The notes under the pieces: model-generated
The model's input: the letters and a program-made list of their open reading frames with translations, nothing else
Database searches by the model: none
Told to the model about the DNA's origin: nothing
NCBI GenBank assembly: GCA_023422635.1
Contig: JAFAGO010000002.1
Span: forward strand, 15,137 to 79,136
DNA length: 64,000 bases
Reading direction: 5' to 3'
Origin: Bacteroidota bacterium
Lineage (GTDB): Bacteria; Bacteroidota; Bacteroidia; Flavobacteriales; Weeksellaceae
Position numbers and translations under genes: made by a program
Part shown: positions 1 through 7,278 of the stretch, one piece after another
Numbering within the stretch: position 1 is the first letter of the stretch
How the letters are laid out: each line of letters begins with the position of its first letter

Positions 1-1248
1 AAGCGGTAAAAAGTTTTGCCATTGCAGTTGGGAAGTATCTTGAAATTCATCAAAAAAGTAATGCGAAAATTGGGTTCCTACTTTTTCATAAATGAATGAA
101 GAAGGTTCGTCTCGCAAATTCTCATGGATCATTACATTGAATTTTGAAAGTAGAACAAGATCGTTTTCAGTTTCAATTTCGGCTAATTTATCTTGAATTT
201 CTTTGTTCACTTTTAAAGGAAGAATGGCGCGGAGGATTTTCTCCTTCTTTTGACTAATAATATAATTGTGAATAATTTTTCTCCTTCTTTCTAACAAAAA
301 ATCTAAAATTTCCAATATTTCGTCTTCTCGTTTTTTGCCTGTTGTTGAGGATCCTTTTAAAAAGGTTTTCAATGCGCCTTCCTCATTCGTGGGAAAAGGA
401 AATTTTACAATATTACCCTGATAAAATTCTTCCATCTTCGAGAAAAATTTTGCGATACCATTTGTATTTCCGCCCGCAAAATCTGCAATTTCCAAGTTTT
501 TTTCTTGCATAAGTTCAATGCAAGAAGTCACGATTCCAATATTCTCCTGTTTTAAATCTTGAATATCTTTTCGAAGTTTTTGCTTAGATTTTTCGTAAGA
601 ATTCCAAGTAAAATCTTTGTTATCCGTTAATTGAAAGTAATGTTTATCCTGCACAAATTCTTTGGCGGAATTGTAAAGTGCTTGGTTAAGGTTTACGCGC
701 TCGTTATTATCTAAGCTGTAATTTACAAAGTCCATAAATGCGTCAGAAATGGTTTCGTTGGTTCCCACTTCGTCCAACATTTTATCTACAGCTTCATTAA
801 TAAAAGGATCGGCTTGGATTTCCAGATTAAAGTTTTGCGCTAAACCAAGTTCATACGAAAAACTACGAACTAATCGCGAGTTAAACTTATCAATCGTCCC
901 AATATTTAAAGTAGAATAGTGGTGAAGTACAAAATCGAGAACTTTTTTCGATCTTTCATGCAATTGATCGATCCCAATATGGATTCCCTGAGTTTTCAGT
1001 TTTTGATGAATATTCTCAAGATCTTTATTCTGCTGATATGAATTTGGATCAGAAAATGCTTTTAACCATTCCAAAATTCTCCTTTTCATTTCGTTGGCGG
1101 CCTTGTTGGTAAATGTTAAGGCGAGAATATGTTTAATCGCATCTGGCTGATTTGGGTTTTGTAAACAAAGCGTTAACAAACGCTGTACTAAAGTATAGGT
1201 TTTGCCTGATCCTGCTGAGGCATTAATAACGGTATATTGCTCTTTCAT
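1..1248 (-). CDS. UvrD/RecB-like ATP-dependent helicase-nuclease subunit (partial, N-terminal 416 residues)
   Basis: The minus strand is open from an ATG at 1248 to the window edge, so the C-terminus is missing. The protein begins with a superfamily 1 Walker A motif (NASAGSGKTYTLVQRLL, about residues 8-24), followed by motif Ia (LALTFTNKAANEMKRRI). Close to the edge is a Walker B/DExx motif (FFDEFQDTSQLQW). The spacing between these, over 350 residues, fits the large AddA/RecB class with an inserted 1B domain better than small UvrD. Such proteins process double-strand DNA ends for recombination together with a PD-(D/E)XK nuclease partner, probably encoded to the left. It is divergent from rpsU. 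The helicase call is firm; the AddA-like role is inferred from architecture. Confidence 0.85.
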   Translation of the reverse strand, partial: MKEQYTVINASAGSGKTYTLVQRLLTLCLQNPNQPDAIKHILALTFTNKAANEMKRRILEWLKAFSDPNSYQQNKDLENIHQKLKTQGIHIGIDQLHERSKKVLDFVLHHYSTLNIGTIDKFNSRLVRSFSYELGLAQNFNLEIQADPFINEAVDKMLDEVGTNETISDAFMDFVNYSLDNNERVNLNQALYNSAKEFVQDKHYFQLTDNKDFTWNSYEKSKQKLRKDIQDLKQENIGIVTSCIELMQEKNLEIADFAGGNTNGIAKFFSKMEEFYQGNIVKFPFPTNEEGALKTFLKGSSTTGKKREDEILEILDFLLERRRKIIHNYIISQKKEKILRAILPLKVNKEIQDKLAEIETENDLVLLSKFNVMIHENLRDEPSSFIYEKVGTQFSHYFFDEFQDTSQLQWQNFLPL

Positions 1249-1586
1249 AACGAGAATTCAAACAGCAATATACTGAATTTTAAAAATTTTTGAAAGCGTT
1301 TTTTATTTTAATCGACCAACAAATGGTAATGCTTTCTTTTATTTAGTGAAAACAAAGTGTATTTAAATTTTCTGATGAATTCCAGTATTTTATATTATTA
1401 ATACCTGTAAATCAGAAAAATAGATTTGATTGACTACTTGTAATGCTCTTCAATAATTGAATCGCAACGAATGATTCGTTAGCTATTGATAGGTCGCTTA
1501 AACTCATATGTTTTTAATAATCAGAAAATAATTTGGCTGAATTGAAAAATATTTCTATTTTTGCAATCCAAAATGAGATGTAAAAT
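1249..1586. other. Divergent intergenic region between helicase and rpsU
   Basis: These 338 AT-rich bases contain no convincing ORF. They hold a nested inverted repeat (TTTTCTGAT at 1368-1376 with ATCAGAAAA at 1411-1419, enclosing AGTATT/AATAC), a short perfect palindrome at 1466-1480 (AACGAAT-G-ATTCGTT) and the rpsU promoter. Both flanking genes read away from the region, so the hairpin is not needed as a terminator. Confidence 0.6.
1532..1563 (+). promoter_or_regulatory. rpsU promoter
   Basis: TTTG at 1532-1535 and TATTTTTG at 1556-1563, separated by 20 nt, match the Bacteroidota housekeeping sigma pattern (-33 TTG, -7 TAnnTTTG). The box ends 23 nt before the rpsU ATG. Confidence 0.65.
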
Positions 1587-1784
1587 ATGTTAATAATTCC
1601 AGTAAAAGACGGAGAGTCTATCGATAGAGCGCTTAAAAAGTATAAAAGAAAATTCGACAAAACAGGTGTTGTTCGTAAATTAAGAGCAAGACAGCAGTTT
1701 TTGAAACCTTCTGTAACTTTAAGACAAGGAAAATTAAAAGCAGCTCATAAGCAAAGACTTTTAAGCAAAGAAGAGCAGGCTTAA
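1587..1784 (+). CDS. rpsU: 30S ribosomal protein bS21
   Basis: This is a 65-residue, very basic protein that opens with LIIPVKDGESIDRALKKYKR and continues with the conserved KTGVVRKLRARQ region, diagnostic of bS21. The length is normal for the family. bS21 sits on the 30S platform near the 3' end of 16S rRNA and supports initiation; in Bacteroidota it has been linked to sequestration of the anti-Shine-Dalgarno sequence, in keeping with the lack of strong SD sites here. It has its own promoter and a strong terminator right behind it, so it is a single-gene transcript. Confidence 0.97.
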   Translation: MLIIPVKDGESIDRALKKYKRKFDKTGVVRKLRARQQFLKPSVTLRQGKLKAAHKQRLLSKEEQA

Positions 1785-1812
1785 GCTACTTCTTTTATTT
1801 ATAATACGATTT

Positions 1813-1854
1813 AATCACTTTCCAAATTCATATATTTGGAAAGTGATTTTTTGT
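1813..1854 (+). terminator. rpsU intrinsic terminator
   Basis: A perfect 15-bp stem (AATCACTTTCCAAAT at 1813-1827 with its complement at 1834-1848) with a 6-nt loop runs into a T-rich tail. It ends just before the xerC-like ATG. Confidence 0.9.
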
Positions 1855-1862
1855 TTTTTATC

Positions 1863-2753
1863 ATGATTGAAAAGTTTTTAGATTATATTCAAGTAGAGCG
1901 AAGGTATTCCCAACATACTATTGAAAGTTATTGGAAAGATTTAACCGATTTCCATGCATTTTTGATCGATAAAGAAGGAAGTGAAGATGTGCTTAAGGCA
2001 GATAAGAAAATGATAAGAAACTTCATGGTGGACCTTAGTGAGAAAGGCCTTTCTAAGCGAAGTATTAATCGTAAAATTTCTTCGTTAAGAAGTTTTTTTC
2101 TGTTTTATTTAAAAATAGGTGAAATCGCTATTTCTCCGGTTGAAAATATAAGTTCATTAAAGTTTTATCCAGAAAAGCAAACTCCTTTTTCCAGAGAAGA
2201 GATGTTGGAAGTTGAAACAATTCTTAAAAATGATGAAGAGCATTCTTTAGAGCGGGCTATTATTGAAACGCTGTATCAAACGGGAATGCGTAAGGCGGAA
2301 CTTTGTAATTTGCTTTATCAAGATGTGGATTTTTCCGGGATGCAAATGAAGATTCATGGTAAAGGGAATAAAGAACGTGTGCTGCCTATTGCTGCAAATC
2401 TGTCTTCTATTTTGCAGCATTACCAATTTAAAATACGACTCCAAAATTCAAGTGAACCTTATTTTTTTCTCAGTAAAAGAGGTAAAAAATTGGGAGAGAA
2501 ATTTGTCTATTCAGTTGTAAATACCTATCTTGGTCTTACCAGTGTGAAAAAGAAAATAAGCCCTCATATTCTACGGCATACGTTTGCAACGCATGTTTTA
2601 GAAAATGGGGCTGAAATTTCTAAGGTAAAAAAGATTTTAGGACATTCTTCGCTTGCGAGTACTCAGGTTTACACGAATGCCAATATAGAACAATTGAAGA
2701 AAGTTTTAAACAACGCTCATCCAAGAGCCTCAAAAAAAGAAGGTGGAAGCTGA
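1863..2753 (+). CDS. Tyrosine recombinase XerC/XerD family
   Basis: A 296-residue site-specific tyrosine recombinase. The N-terminal SAM-like core-binding domain covers about residues 1-90 (FLDYIQVERRYSQHTIESY). The catalytic domain shows the complete set: Arg in TGMRKAEL (about residue 143), Lys in HGKGNKER, HxxR in HILRHTFATH, His in LGHSSLASTQ and the nucleophile Tyr in VYTN. The length and the absence of a phage-type arm-binding domain fit chromosome dimer resolution at dif. I chose the ATG at 1863; the upstream in-frame TTG at 1836 lies inside the rpsU terminator. XerC versus XerD cannot be settled from the sequence alone. It is followed after 38 nt by hpf. Confidence 0.93.
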   Translation: MIEKFLDYIQVERRYSQHTIESYWKDLTDFHAFLIDKEGSEDVLKADKKMIRNFMVDLSEKGLSKRSINRKISSLRSFFLFYLKIGEIAISPVENISSLKFYPEKQTPFSREEMLEVETILKNDEEHSLERAIIETLYQTGMRKAELCNLLYQDVDFSGMQMKIHGKGNKERVLPIAANLSSILQHYQFKIRLQNSSEPYFFLSKRGKKLGEKFVYSVVNTYLGLTSVKKKISPHILRHTFATHVLENGAEISKVKKILGHSSLASTQVYTNANIEQLKKVLNNAHPRASKKEGGS

Positions 2754-2791
2754 AGAAGCTTCCTATGTTTAACGTAAAATTTTTAATCATT

Positions 2792-3082
2792 ATGAAAATT
2801 ACCGTTCAGTCCTTGGGGTTAACACCACATGAACCTCTAGAAGATTATCTAAACAAAAAAATCAGTAAGCTAGACACTTTTTATGATAAAATTATCGAAT
2901 GTCAAGTTACATTGAAAAAAGAAAATACAACTGCTAAAGAAAATAAAACCGCAGAGATCCGTTTGGTTGTACCAGGGGATGATATTGTTGTAAAGAAAAC
3001 TTCCGCCAGTTTTGAGGAAAGTTTAGATCTTTGCGCTGATACTGCTAAGAAGCTGTTAATCAAGAAAAAAGAAATGGCGTAA
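2792..3082 (+). CDS. hpf: Ribosome hibernation-promoting factor, HPF/YfiA family (short form)
   Basis: A 96-residue protein (MKITVQSLGLTPHEPLEDY) with the beta-alpha-beta-beta-beta-alpha pattern of the HPF/RaiA family and the conserved region around LDTFYDKIIECQVTLKKE. It lacks the C-terminal dimerisation domain of long HPF, so it is a short form that would bind the 30S A/P-site channel and inactivate ribosomes under stress. The start is the ATG at 2792; the open frame extends nine codons upstream without a better start. It lies 38 nt after the recombinase gene and upstream of a tRNA cluster. Confidence 0.9.
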   Translation: MKITVQSLGLTPHEPLEDYLNKKISKLDTFYDKIIECQVTLKKENTTAKENKTAEIRLVVPGDDIVVKKTSASFEESLDLCADTAKKLLIKKKEMA

Positions 3083-3123
3083 AAAATAATCTTGCAAGAA
3101 ATTAAAAAAAACTTGCAAAAAAC

Positions 3124-3154
3124 TTGTAGATTTCAAAAAACAGTCTCATATTTG
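3124..3154 (+). promoter_or_regulatory. Probable tRNA cluster promoter
   Basis: TTG (3124-3126), a 20-nt spacer and CATATTTG (3147-3154) make a near match to the Bacteroidota promoter, 43 nt before the first tRNA. Confidence 0.45.
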
Positions 3155-3197
3155 CACTCGCAAAAAGGGAATAAAGAAGTTCTTTTGAAATCTATTT

Positions 3198-3271
3198 GCC
3201 TCCTTAGCTCAGTTGGCCAGAGCACGTGATTTGTAATCTCGGGGTCGTGGGTTCGAATCCCTCAGGAGGCT
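3198..3271 (+). tRNA. tRNA-Thr (anticodon TGT)
   Basis: Cloverleaf with a 7-bp acceptor stem (GCCTCCT/AGGAGGC, discriminator T), a D arm GCTC...GAGC, anticodon loop TTTGTAA and the T loop TTCGAAT. CCA is not encoded. Both the anticodon stem (CGTGA/TCTCG) and the T stem (GTGGG/CCCTC) carry one T-T mismatch. Confidence 0.93.
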
Positions 3272-3286
3272 CATTTTTGTAAAATT

Positions 3287-3367
3287 GGGGAGATTCCAGA
3301 GTGGCTAAATGGGACTGACTGTAACTCAGTTGCTTCGGCTTCGTAGGTTCGAATCCTGCTCTCCCCA
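3287..3367 (+). tRNA. tRNA-Tyr (anticodon GTA)
   Basis: Class II tRNA with acceptor GGGGAGA/TCTCCCC, discriminator A, anticodon stem ACTGA/TCAGT around loop CTGTAAC, and a long variable arm (GCTTCGGC). It lies 15 nt after tRNA-Thr, in the same transcript. Confidence 0.95.
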
Positions 3368-3450
3368 CATTTTATAAATAAAAATTTGCAAATTCAAAAA
3401 ATATGTTTAAATTTGCAAACCGTTACCAACAACTTTTGGAAACAAAAAAT

Positions 3451-3523
3451 GCGGAAGTAGCTCAGTTGGTAGAGCGTCAGCCTTCCAAGCTGAATGTCGC
3501 GGGTTCGACCCCCGTCTTCCGCT
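3451..3523 (+). tRNA. tRNA-Gly (anticodon TCC)
   Basis: Acceptor GCGGAAG/CTTCCGC with discriminator T; anticodon stem TCAGC/GCTGA with loop CTTCCAA. The cloverleaf is complete. Confidence 0.95.
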
Positions 3524-3524
3524 C

Positions 3525-3566
3525 AAAAAAAATCACACCAACATAATTTGGATGTGATTTTTTTTT
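3525..3566 (+). terminator. Terminator between tRNA-Gly and tRNA-Thr
   Basis: ATCACA-CCAA (3532-3541) pairs with TTGG-A-TGTGAT (3548-3558), with one bulged A and a short loop, followed by a run of eight Ts. Some read-through into the next tRNA is likely, because no separate promoter is obvious for it. Confidence 0.75.
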
Positions 3567-3572
3567 CGAATT

Positions 3573-3644
3573 GCCGACGTAGCTCAGGGGTAGAGCGTTT
3601 CCTTGGTAAGGAAGAGGTCGTGAGTTCAAATCTCATCGTTGGCT
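3573..3644 (+). tRNA. tRNA-Thr (anticodon GGT)
   Basis: Acceptor GCCGACG/CGTTGGC (one G-T pair), discriminator T, anticodon loop TTGGTAA on stem TTTCC/GGAAG. This is the second threonine tRNA of the cluster; tRNA-Thr next to tuf is a common bacterial arrangement. Confidence 0.95.
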
Positions 3645-3650
3645 CTTAAG

Positions 3651-3678
3651 TCTCTCAGTGTTTACTGAGAGATTTTTT
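3651..3678 (+). terminator. tRNA cluster terminator
   Basis: A perfect 9-bp stem (TCTCTCAGT/ACTGAGAGA) with loop GTTT, followed by six Ts directly after tRNA-Thr(GGT). Confidence 0.9.
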
Positions 3679-3748
3679 ATTTTCTTATCTTTTCTATTCT
3701 ATTGGAAGAATTAAAACAGATCAAGTTTAAAGGGATCAAGTTTAAAAG

Positions 3749-3779
3749 TTGTGGAGGGAATTCGATAAGTTTATTTTTG
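3749..3779 (+). promoter_or_regulatory. Promoter of the ISAon1-like ORF
   Basis: TTG at 3749-3751, a 20-nt spacer and TATTTTTG at 3772-3779 form a canonical Bacteroidota promoter whose -7 box ends only five bases before the ATG at 3785. The TTG that could be read as a start codon is better explained as the -33 element. Confidence 0.55.
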
Positions 3780-3784
3780 CATGG

Positions 3785-4138
3785 ATGAAAACAGAGGATT
3801 TATTGAAGCTCTTGCTTCCAGAATATTTGGTAGAACATTTTGACATCATCAAAGCTTTTGAAGAAGGAGAAGAACTTCTTCACATAGAGTTTGAAGAAAA
3901 AATTAGTATTCCCGAAGAGTATCAAAACAGGCAATTCCACTCCAAAGGTTTTTTACCCAGTATTACCATTGAGGACTTTCCATTAACAGGAAAATATGTT
4001 AAACTCCACATCAAACGTTGTCGGTGGATAGATAAAGAAACCAATGAAGTTCTTCAAAGAGATTGGAATTTAATCGCAAAAGGAACTCGCATGACGACAG
4101 ATTTTGCGTCTTTTTTAAAAGAAATCAGCCGATACTAA
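3785..4138 (+). CDS. ISAon1-type transposase N-terminal region protein
   Basis: A 117-residue protein beginning MKTEDLLKLLLPEYLVEHFDI. This pattern (hydrophobic helix, then an acidic stretch, then GFLPSITIEDFPLTGKYVKLHIKRCRW) is what I recognise as the small N-terminal ORF of ISAon1-type insertion sequences in Flavobacteriia, where the transposase is split over two overlapping frames. It ends with the typical TDFASFLKEISRY. The catalytic second ORF that should follow is broken (see the next entry), so this is the remains of an insertion sequence. The start at ATG 3785 is supported by the promoter just upstream. Family assignment is from memory of the family's sequence pattern. Confidence 0.7.
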   Translation: MKTEDLLKLLLPEYLVEHFDIIKAFEEGEELLHIEFEEKISIPEEYQNRQFHSKGFLPSITIEDFPLTGKYVKLHIKRCRWIDKETNEVLQRDWNLIAKGTRMTTDFASFLKEISRY

Positions 4139-4166
4139 ACCCTTAGATTGCAAAACAATAGCCGAA

Positions 4167-4373
4167 ATGTATGGCGTTAATGGAAAGAAATTCCAACGTC
4201 AATACAAAAATAAAATCAGTGAGTTCAAAACTTGGGGAGAGAGAAAGCATGCAGAAGATTGGTTGATTTTCCCTGAAAATATTTCTCAAGAATTGTTCTT
4301 GATCCGATGTTCATGGCTTAGGGGTTCAGTAATTCTACGAAATATTTATTTTATCGGATTACCACGTGAATAA
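4167..4373 (+). pseudogene. ISAon1-type transposase, truncated remnant
   Basis: A 68-codon ORF starting MYGVNGKKFQRQYKNKISEF and reaching HAEDWLIFPENIS, which corresponds to the beginning of the catalytic transposase ORF of ISAon1-type elements. After FPENIS the family continues with a conserved DET segment leading into the DDE catalytic core; here that segment is replaced by unrelated sequence and the frame soon ends. No remnant of the catalytic domain is visible before tuf, and I saw no clear terminal inverted repeats, so the element cannot transpose itself. Confidence 0.65.
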
Positions 4374-4708
4374 TTGTATGTCCTTCAAAATAGCTCAATG
4401 AACATTTTAGTTTTATCATATGTACATTAAATTACTTTCGTGCTTTCATAGAGGATAGAAAGAAAGAAGAAAATGTGGCGAATTTTTATTGTTCAAATAA
4501 TTAACCTTATTTTATGAGTAATTGTAGGATTACGCTTGAAAAATAATATGTAAATTTGCATTATTGGTTTGGTGAATATCCAGTTCGTAAATATTTGTAT
4601 ATCTATCTAAAAAGTTTTTTTGATAAAAAGTTTATCATATATAAAATTTCACTATATTTGCAGACCGAAATTTTAAAATAATTAATAAAAAACAAATAAT
4701 TTAAAATC
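4374..4708. other. Intergenic region upstream of tuf
   Basis: These 335 bases are AT-rich and non-coding. They hold two TAnnTTTG boxes: TAAATTTG at 4551-4558 and TATATTTG at 4653-4660. The second is 49 nt before the tuf ATG and is the likelier main start. Neither has a good -33 TTG at the usual distance. Confidence 0.5.
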
Positions 4709-5896
4709 ATGGCAAAGGAAACGTTTAATCGTAACAAACCGCACTTGAACATTGGTACCATTGGTCACGTTGACCATGGTAAAACTACCTTGACTGCTGC
4801 TATTTCTAAAGTATTGTCAGATAAAGGTCTAGCTGAAAAGAAAGATTTCTCTTCTATTGACTCTGCTCCAGAAGAAAAAGAAAGAGGGATTACTATTAAC
4901 ACTGCTCACATCGAGTATGAAACTGAAAACAGACACTACGCTCACGTAGACTGTCCTGGTCACGCCGACTATGTAAAAAACATGGTAACTGGTGCTGCAC
5001 AAATGGATGGAGCAATCCTTGTGGTTGCTGCAACTGATGGTCCAATGCCACAAACAAGAGAGCACATTCTTCTTTGCCGTCAGGTAAACGTACCAAGAAT
5101 TGTTGTTTTCATGAATAAAGTAGATATGGTTGATGATGCTGAACTTCTTGAGCTTGTTGAGCTTGAAGTAAGAGATCTTCTTTCTACTTATGAATATGAT
5201 GGAGATAACTCTCCTGTAATCCAAGGTTCTGCTCTTGGTGGTCTTAACGGAGAACCAAAATGGGTGGAAAAAATTGAAGAACTTATGGCTGCTGTTGATA
5301 CTTGGATCGAGCAACCAGTAAGAGATCAAGATAAGCCATTCTTGATGCCAATTGAAGATGTATTCTCAATTACTGGTCGTGGTACTGTAGCAACAGGACG
5401 TATCGAAGCTGGGGTAATCAACACTGGTGATCCAGTAGATATCGTAGGTATGGGTGATGAAAAATTAACATCAACTGTAACTGGGGTAGAAATGTTCCGT
5501 AAAATCCTTGATAGAGGTGAAGCTGGTGATAACGTAGGTTTGTTGTTAAGAGGTATTGAAAAAACCGATATCAAAAGAGGTATGGTTATCGCTAAACAAG
5601 GATCTGTAACTCCACACAAAAAATTCAAAGCAGAGGTTTATATCCTTTCTAAAGAAGAAGGAGGTCGTCACACTCCATTCCACAACAAATACCGTCCTCA
5701 GTTCTATGTAAGAACTACTGACGTTACAGGTGAAATCTTCTTACCAGAAGGTGTAGAAATGGTAATGCCAGGGGATAACTTAACTATTACTGTTGAGTTG
5801 CTTCAACCAATCGCTCTTAACGTAGGTCTTAGATTTGCAATCAGAGAAGGTGGTAGAACAGTAGGTGCAGGTCAGGTAACTGAAATCATCGACTAA
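4709..5896 (+). CDS. tuf: Elongation factor Tu
   Basis: A 395-residue GTPase that delivers aminoacyl-tRNA to the ribosomal A site. All G motifs are present: GHVDHGKT (residues 19-26), DCPGHADY, NKVD and SAL. Domains II (about 210-300, FSITGRGTVATGRIE) and III (about 303-395, ending VGAGQVTEIID) follow. Length is standard. It is preceded by a tRNA cluster and a broken insertion sequence and followed by its own terminator and tRNA-Trp; the tuf-trnW-secE-nusG-rplK order is a conserved bacterial arrangement. Confidence 0.99.
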   Translation: MAKETFNRNKPHLNIGTIGHVDHGKTTLTAAISKVLSDKGLAEKKDFSSIDSAPEEKERGITINTAHIEYETENRHYAHVDCPGHADYVKNMVTGAAQMDGAILVVAATDGPMPQTREHILLCRQVNVPRIVVFMNKVDMVDDAELLELVELEVRDLLSTYEYDGDNSPVIQGSALGGLNGEPKWVEKIEELMAAVDTWIEQPVRDQDKPFLMPIEDVFSITGRGTVATGRIEAGVINTGDPVDIVGMGDEKLTSTVTGVEMFRKILDRGEAGDNVGLLLRGIEKTDIKRGMVIAKQGSVTPHKKFKAEVYILSKEEGGRHTPFHNKYRPQFYVRTTDVTGEIFLPEGVEMVMPGDNLTITVELLQPIALNVGLRFAIREGGRTVGAGQVTEIID

Positions 5897-5925
5897 TTCA
5901 AGACTTTACGTCTAAAAAATAAATA

Positions 5926-5961
5926 AAAAGCTTCCGTTAGGAAACACTTTCGGAAGCTTTT
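5926..5961 (+). terminator. tuf terminator
   Basis: AAAAGCTTCCG pairs with CGGAAGCTTTT across a 14-nt loop, ending five bases before tRNA-Trp. The T run is short, so it may be leaky and let transcription continue into trnW-secE-nusG. Confidence 0.75.
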
Positions 5962-5965
5962 AACT

Positions 5966-6036
5966 ACGGGCATCGTCCAATGGTAGGATACCGGTCTCCA
6001 AAACCGTTGATCAGGGTTCGAATCCTTGTGCCCGTG
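5966..6036 (+). tRNA. tRNA-Trp (anticodon CCA)
   Basis: Acceptor ACGGGCA/TGCCCGT with discriminator G; anticodon stem CCGGT/ACCGT region with loop CTCCAAA; T loop TTCGAAT. It lies 12 nt upstream of secE and is probably co-transcribed with it. Confidence 0.95.
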
Positions 6037-6048
6037 CAAAAATTAATT

Positions 6049-6252
6049 ATGAGCTTAGTTGACTTTTTAAAAGGTTCTTACAACGAATTCAGAAACAAAG
6101 TAGAATGGCCAAAGTGGCCTGATCTACAATCTTCAACGATTGTAGTTACGGTGGCTACTGTAATTCTGGCTCTATTTACTTTTGGAATCGATACTTTATT
6201 TAGTAAAGCAATCGCGAATATCTTGTCCATTTTTATCAACCTATTTAATTAA
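6049..6252 (+). CDS. secE: Preprotein translocase subunit SecE
   Basis: A 67-residue single-span membrane protein of the SecYEG translocon. The conserved amphipathic segment FLKGSYNEFRNKVEWPKWPDLQ precedes the transmembrane helix (about residues 31-52, IVVTVATVILALFTFGIDTLF). The start is ATG 6049; longer in-frame readings would run back through tRNA-Trp. It is 11 nt upstream of nusG, the conserved neighbour. Confidence 0.96.
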   Translation: MSLVDFLKGSYNEFRNKVEWPKWPDLQSSTIVVTVATVILALFTFGIDTLFSKAIANILSIFINLFN

Positions 6253-6263
6253 ATTTTATAGCG

Positions 6264-6809
6264 ATGAGTGAATTGAAATGGTATGTGCTGAAATCCATCA
6301 GCGGACAAGAAAATAAAGTGAAAAACTACATCGAGAACGAGATGAAACGTCTTGGTTTCGAATCGTATGTTACCCAAGTGGTAATTCCGATGGAGAAGGT
6401 AATTCAAATCCGTAACGGAAAAAAAACACTTAAAGAAAAACCTTTTTATCCTGGATATTTAATGGTTGAAGCTAATTTAATTGGTGAAATTCCGCACATT
6501 ATTAAGAATCTTCCAGGTGTAATTTCCTTTTTAAGTTTAACCAAAGGCGGAGATCCTGTACCGATGCGTAAAGCAGAAGTAGATAGAATGCTTGGTAAAG
6601 CCGACGAATTATCAGAATTTGCTGTGGATATGGCAATCCCATATATGGTTGGCGAAAATGTAAAAGTTATTGATGGACCATTTAATGGATTTAATGGTAC
6701 TGTTGAAAGAATCTTGGAAGACAAGAAAAAGCTTGAAGTATCAGTCCTTATTTTCGGTAGAAAAACACCAATGGAACTTAGCTTTATGCAAGTAGAAAAA
6801 GTTGGATAA
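6264..6809 (+). CDS. nusG: Transcription termination/antitermination factor NusG
   Basis: A 181-residue NusG. The NGN domain (about residues 1-110) starts WYVLKSISGQENKVKNYIE, and the C-terminal KOW domain (about 125-181) contains GENVKVIDGPFNGFNGTV. NusG binds the RNA polymerase clamp and links it to Rho or to ribosomal S10. It is the last gene of the secE-nusG transcript and has its own terminator, so the L11 operon behind it is transcribed separately. Confidence 0.98.
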   Translation: MSELKWYVLKSISGQENKVKNYIENEMKRLGFESYVTQVVIPMEKVIQIRNGKKTLKEKPFYPGYLMVEANLIGEIPHIIKNLPGVISFLSLTKGGDPVPMRKAEVDRMLGKADELSEFAVDMAIPYMVGENVKVIDGPFNGFNGTVERILEDKKKLEVSVLIFGRKTPMELSFMQVEKVG

Positions 6810-6833
6810 TCGAAATAAGTACGATAAAAATAT

Positions 6834-6863
6834 AAAGCCGCTCAAGTAGAGTGGCTTTTTTTT
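6834..6863 (+). terminator. secE-nusG terminator
   Basis: AAGCCGCTC (6835-6843) pairs with GAGTGGCTT (6849-6857), with one G-T pair and a 5-nt loop, and is followed by a T run. Confidence 0.85.
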
Positions 6864-7278
6864 AATTCTTTTTTATTGAATTTACTTTGGAAAAATACAA
6901 TCATTTTAAATCATATTAGTTACAACATAAAATAAATTTGCTCACTAATCATCAATACGTTTTTTTTTGAAAAATGCTATAGATATTAGTTTTTTTGATT
7001 CTAACCAAAATTCATTTTGCAGAAAAGAAGCAGTTTGTGTAGAATTGAAAGTTTTTTTTGGTGAGTGATTATCCTCATTTTGTTTTTTTGATTTATCCAT
7101 TCAACTTGCTTGTATTTTCTTTTTAATTCTGAAATTTAATAACTTAGGTATTTGTTATTCCGGAAAATATTCATACTTTTGCAATCCGAAAAGTGGGTTC
7201 GCGAAATGTGAGTGATGCAACCTGCTGAATAATAAATGCTTCCAAACTCATTTATATTCAAAATTTAAAAAATTTAAA
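6864..7278. other. Intergenic region and leader of the rplK operon
   Basis: The first part (6864-7150) is AT-rich with no gene I can support. The promoter is at 7151-7181, and the transcript would have a leader of about 90 nt. By analogy with other bacteria an L1 autoregulation site could lie in the leader, but I could not identify one with confidence. Confidence 0.5.
7151..7181 (+). promoter_or_regulatory. rplKAJL promoter
   Basis: TTTG (7151-7154), a 19-nt spacer and TACTTTTG (7174-7181) form one of the best Bacteroidota-type promoters in the window. Confidence 0.75.

Noticed and set aside
1836..1862. Upstream TTG start for the XerC/D-like recombinase
   Set aside because: It lies inside the perfect stem of the rpsU terminator; the ATG at 1863 gives the usual family N-terminus.
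4829..5329. 166-codon open frame antisense to tuf
   Set aside because: It lies wholly inside tuf on the opposite strand, with no family signature; its composition is that of a shadow frame.
7182..7278. L1-binding autoregulatory site in the rplK leader
   Set aside because: Expected from other bacteria, but I could not identify the rRNA-like asymmetric loop in the sequence.
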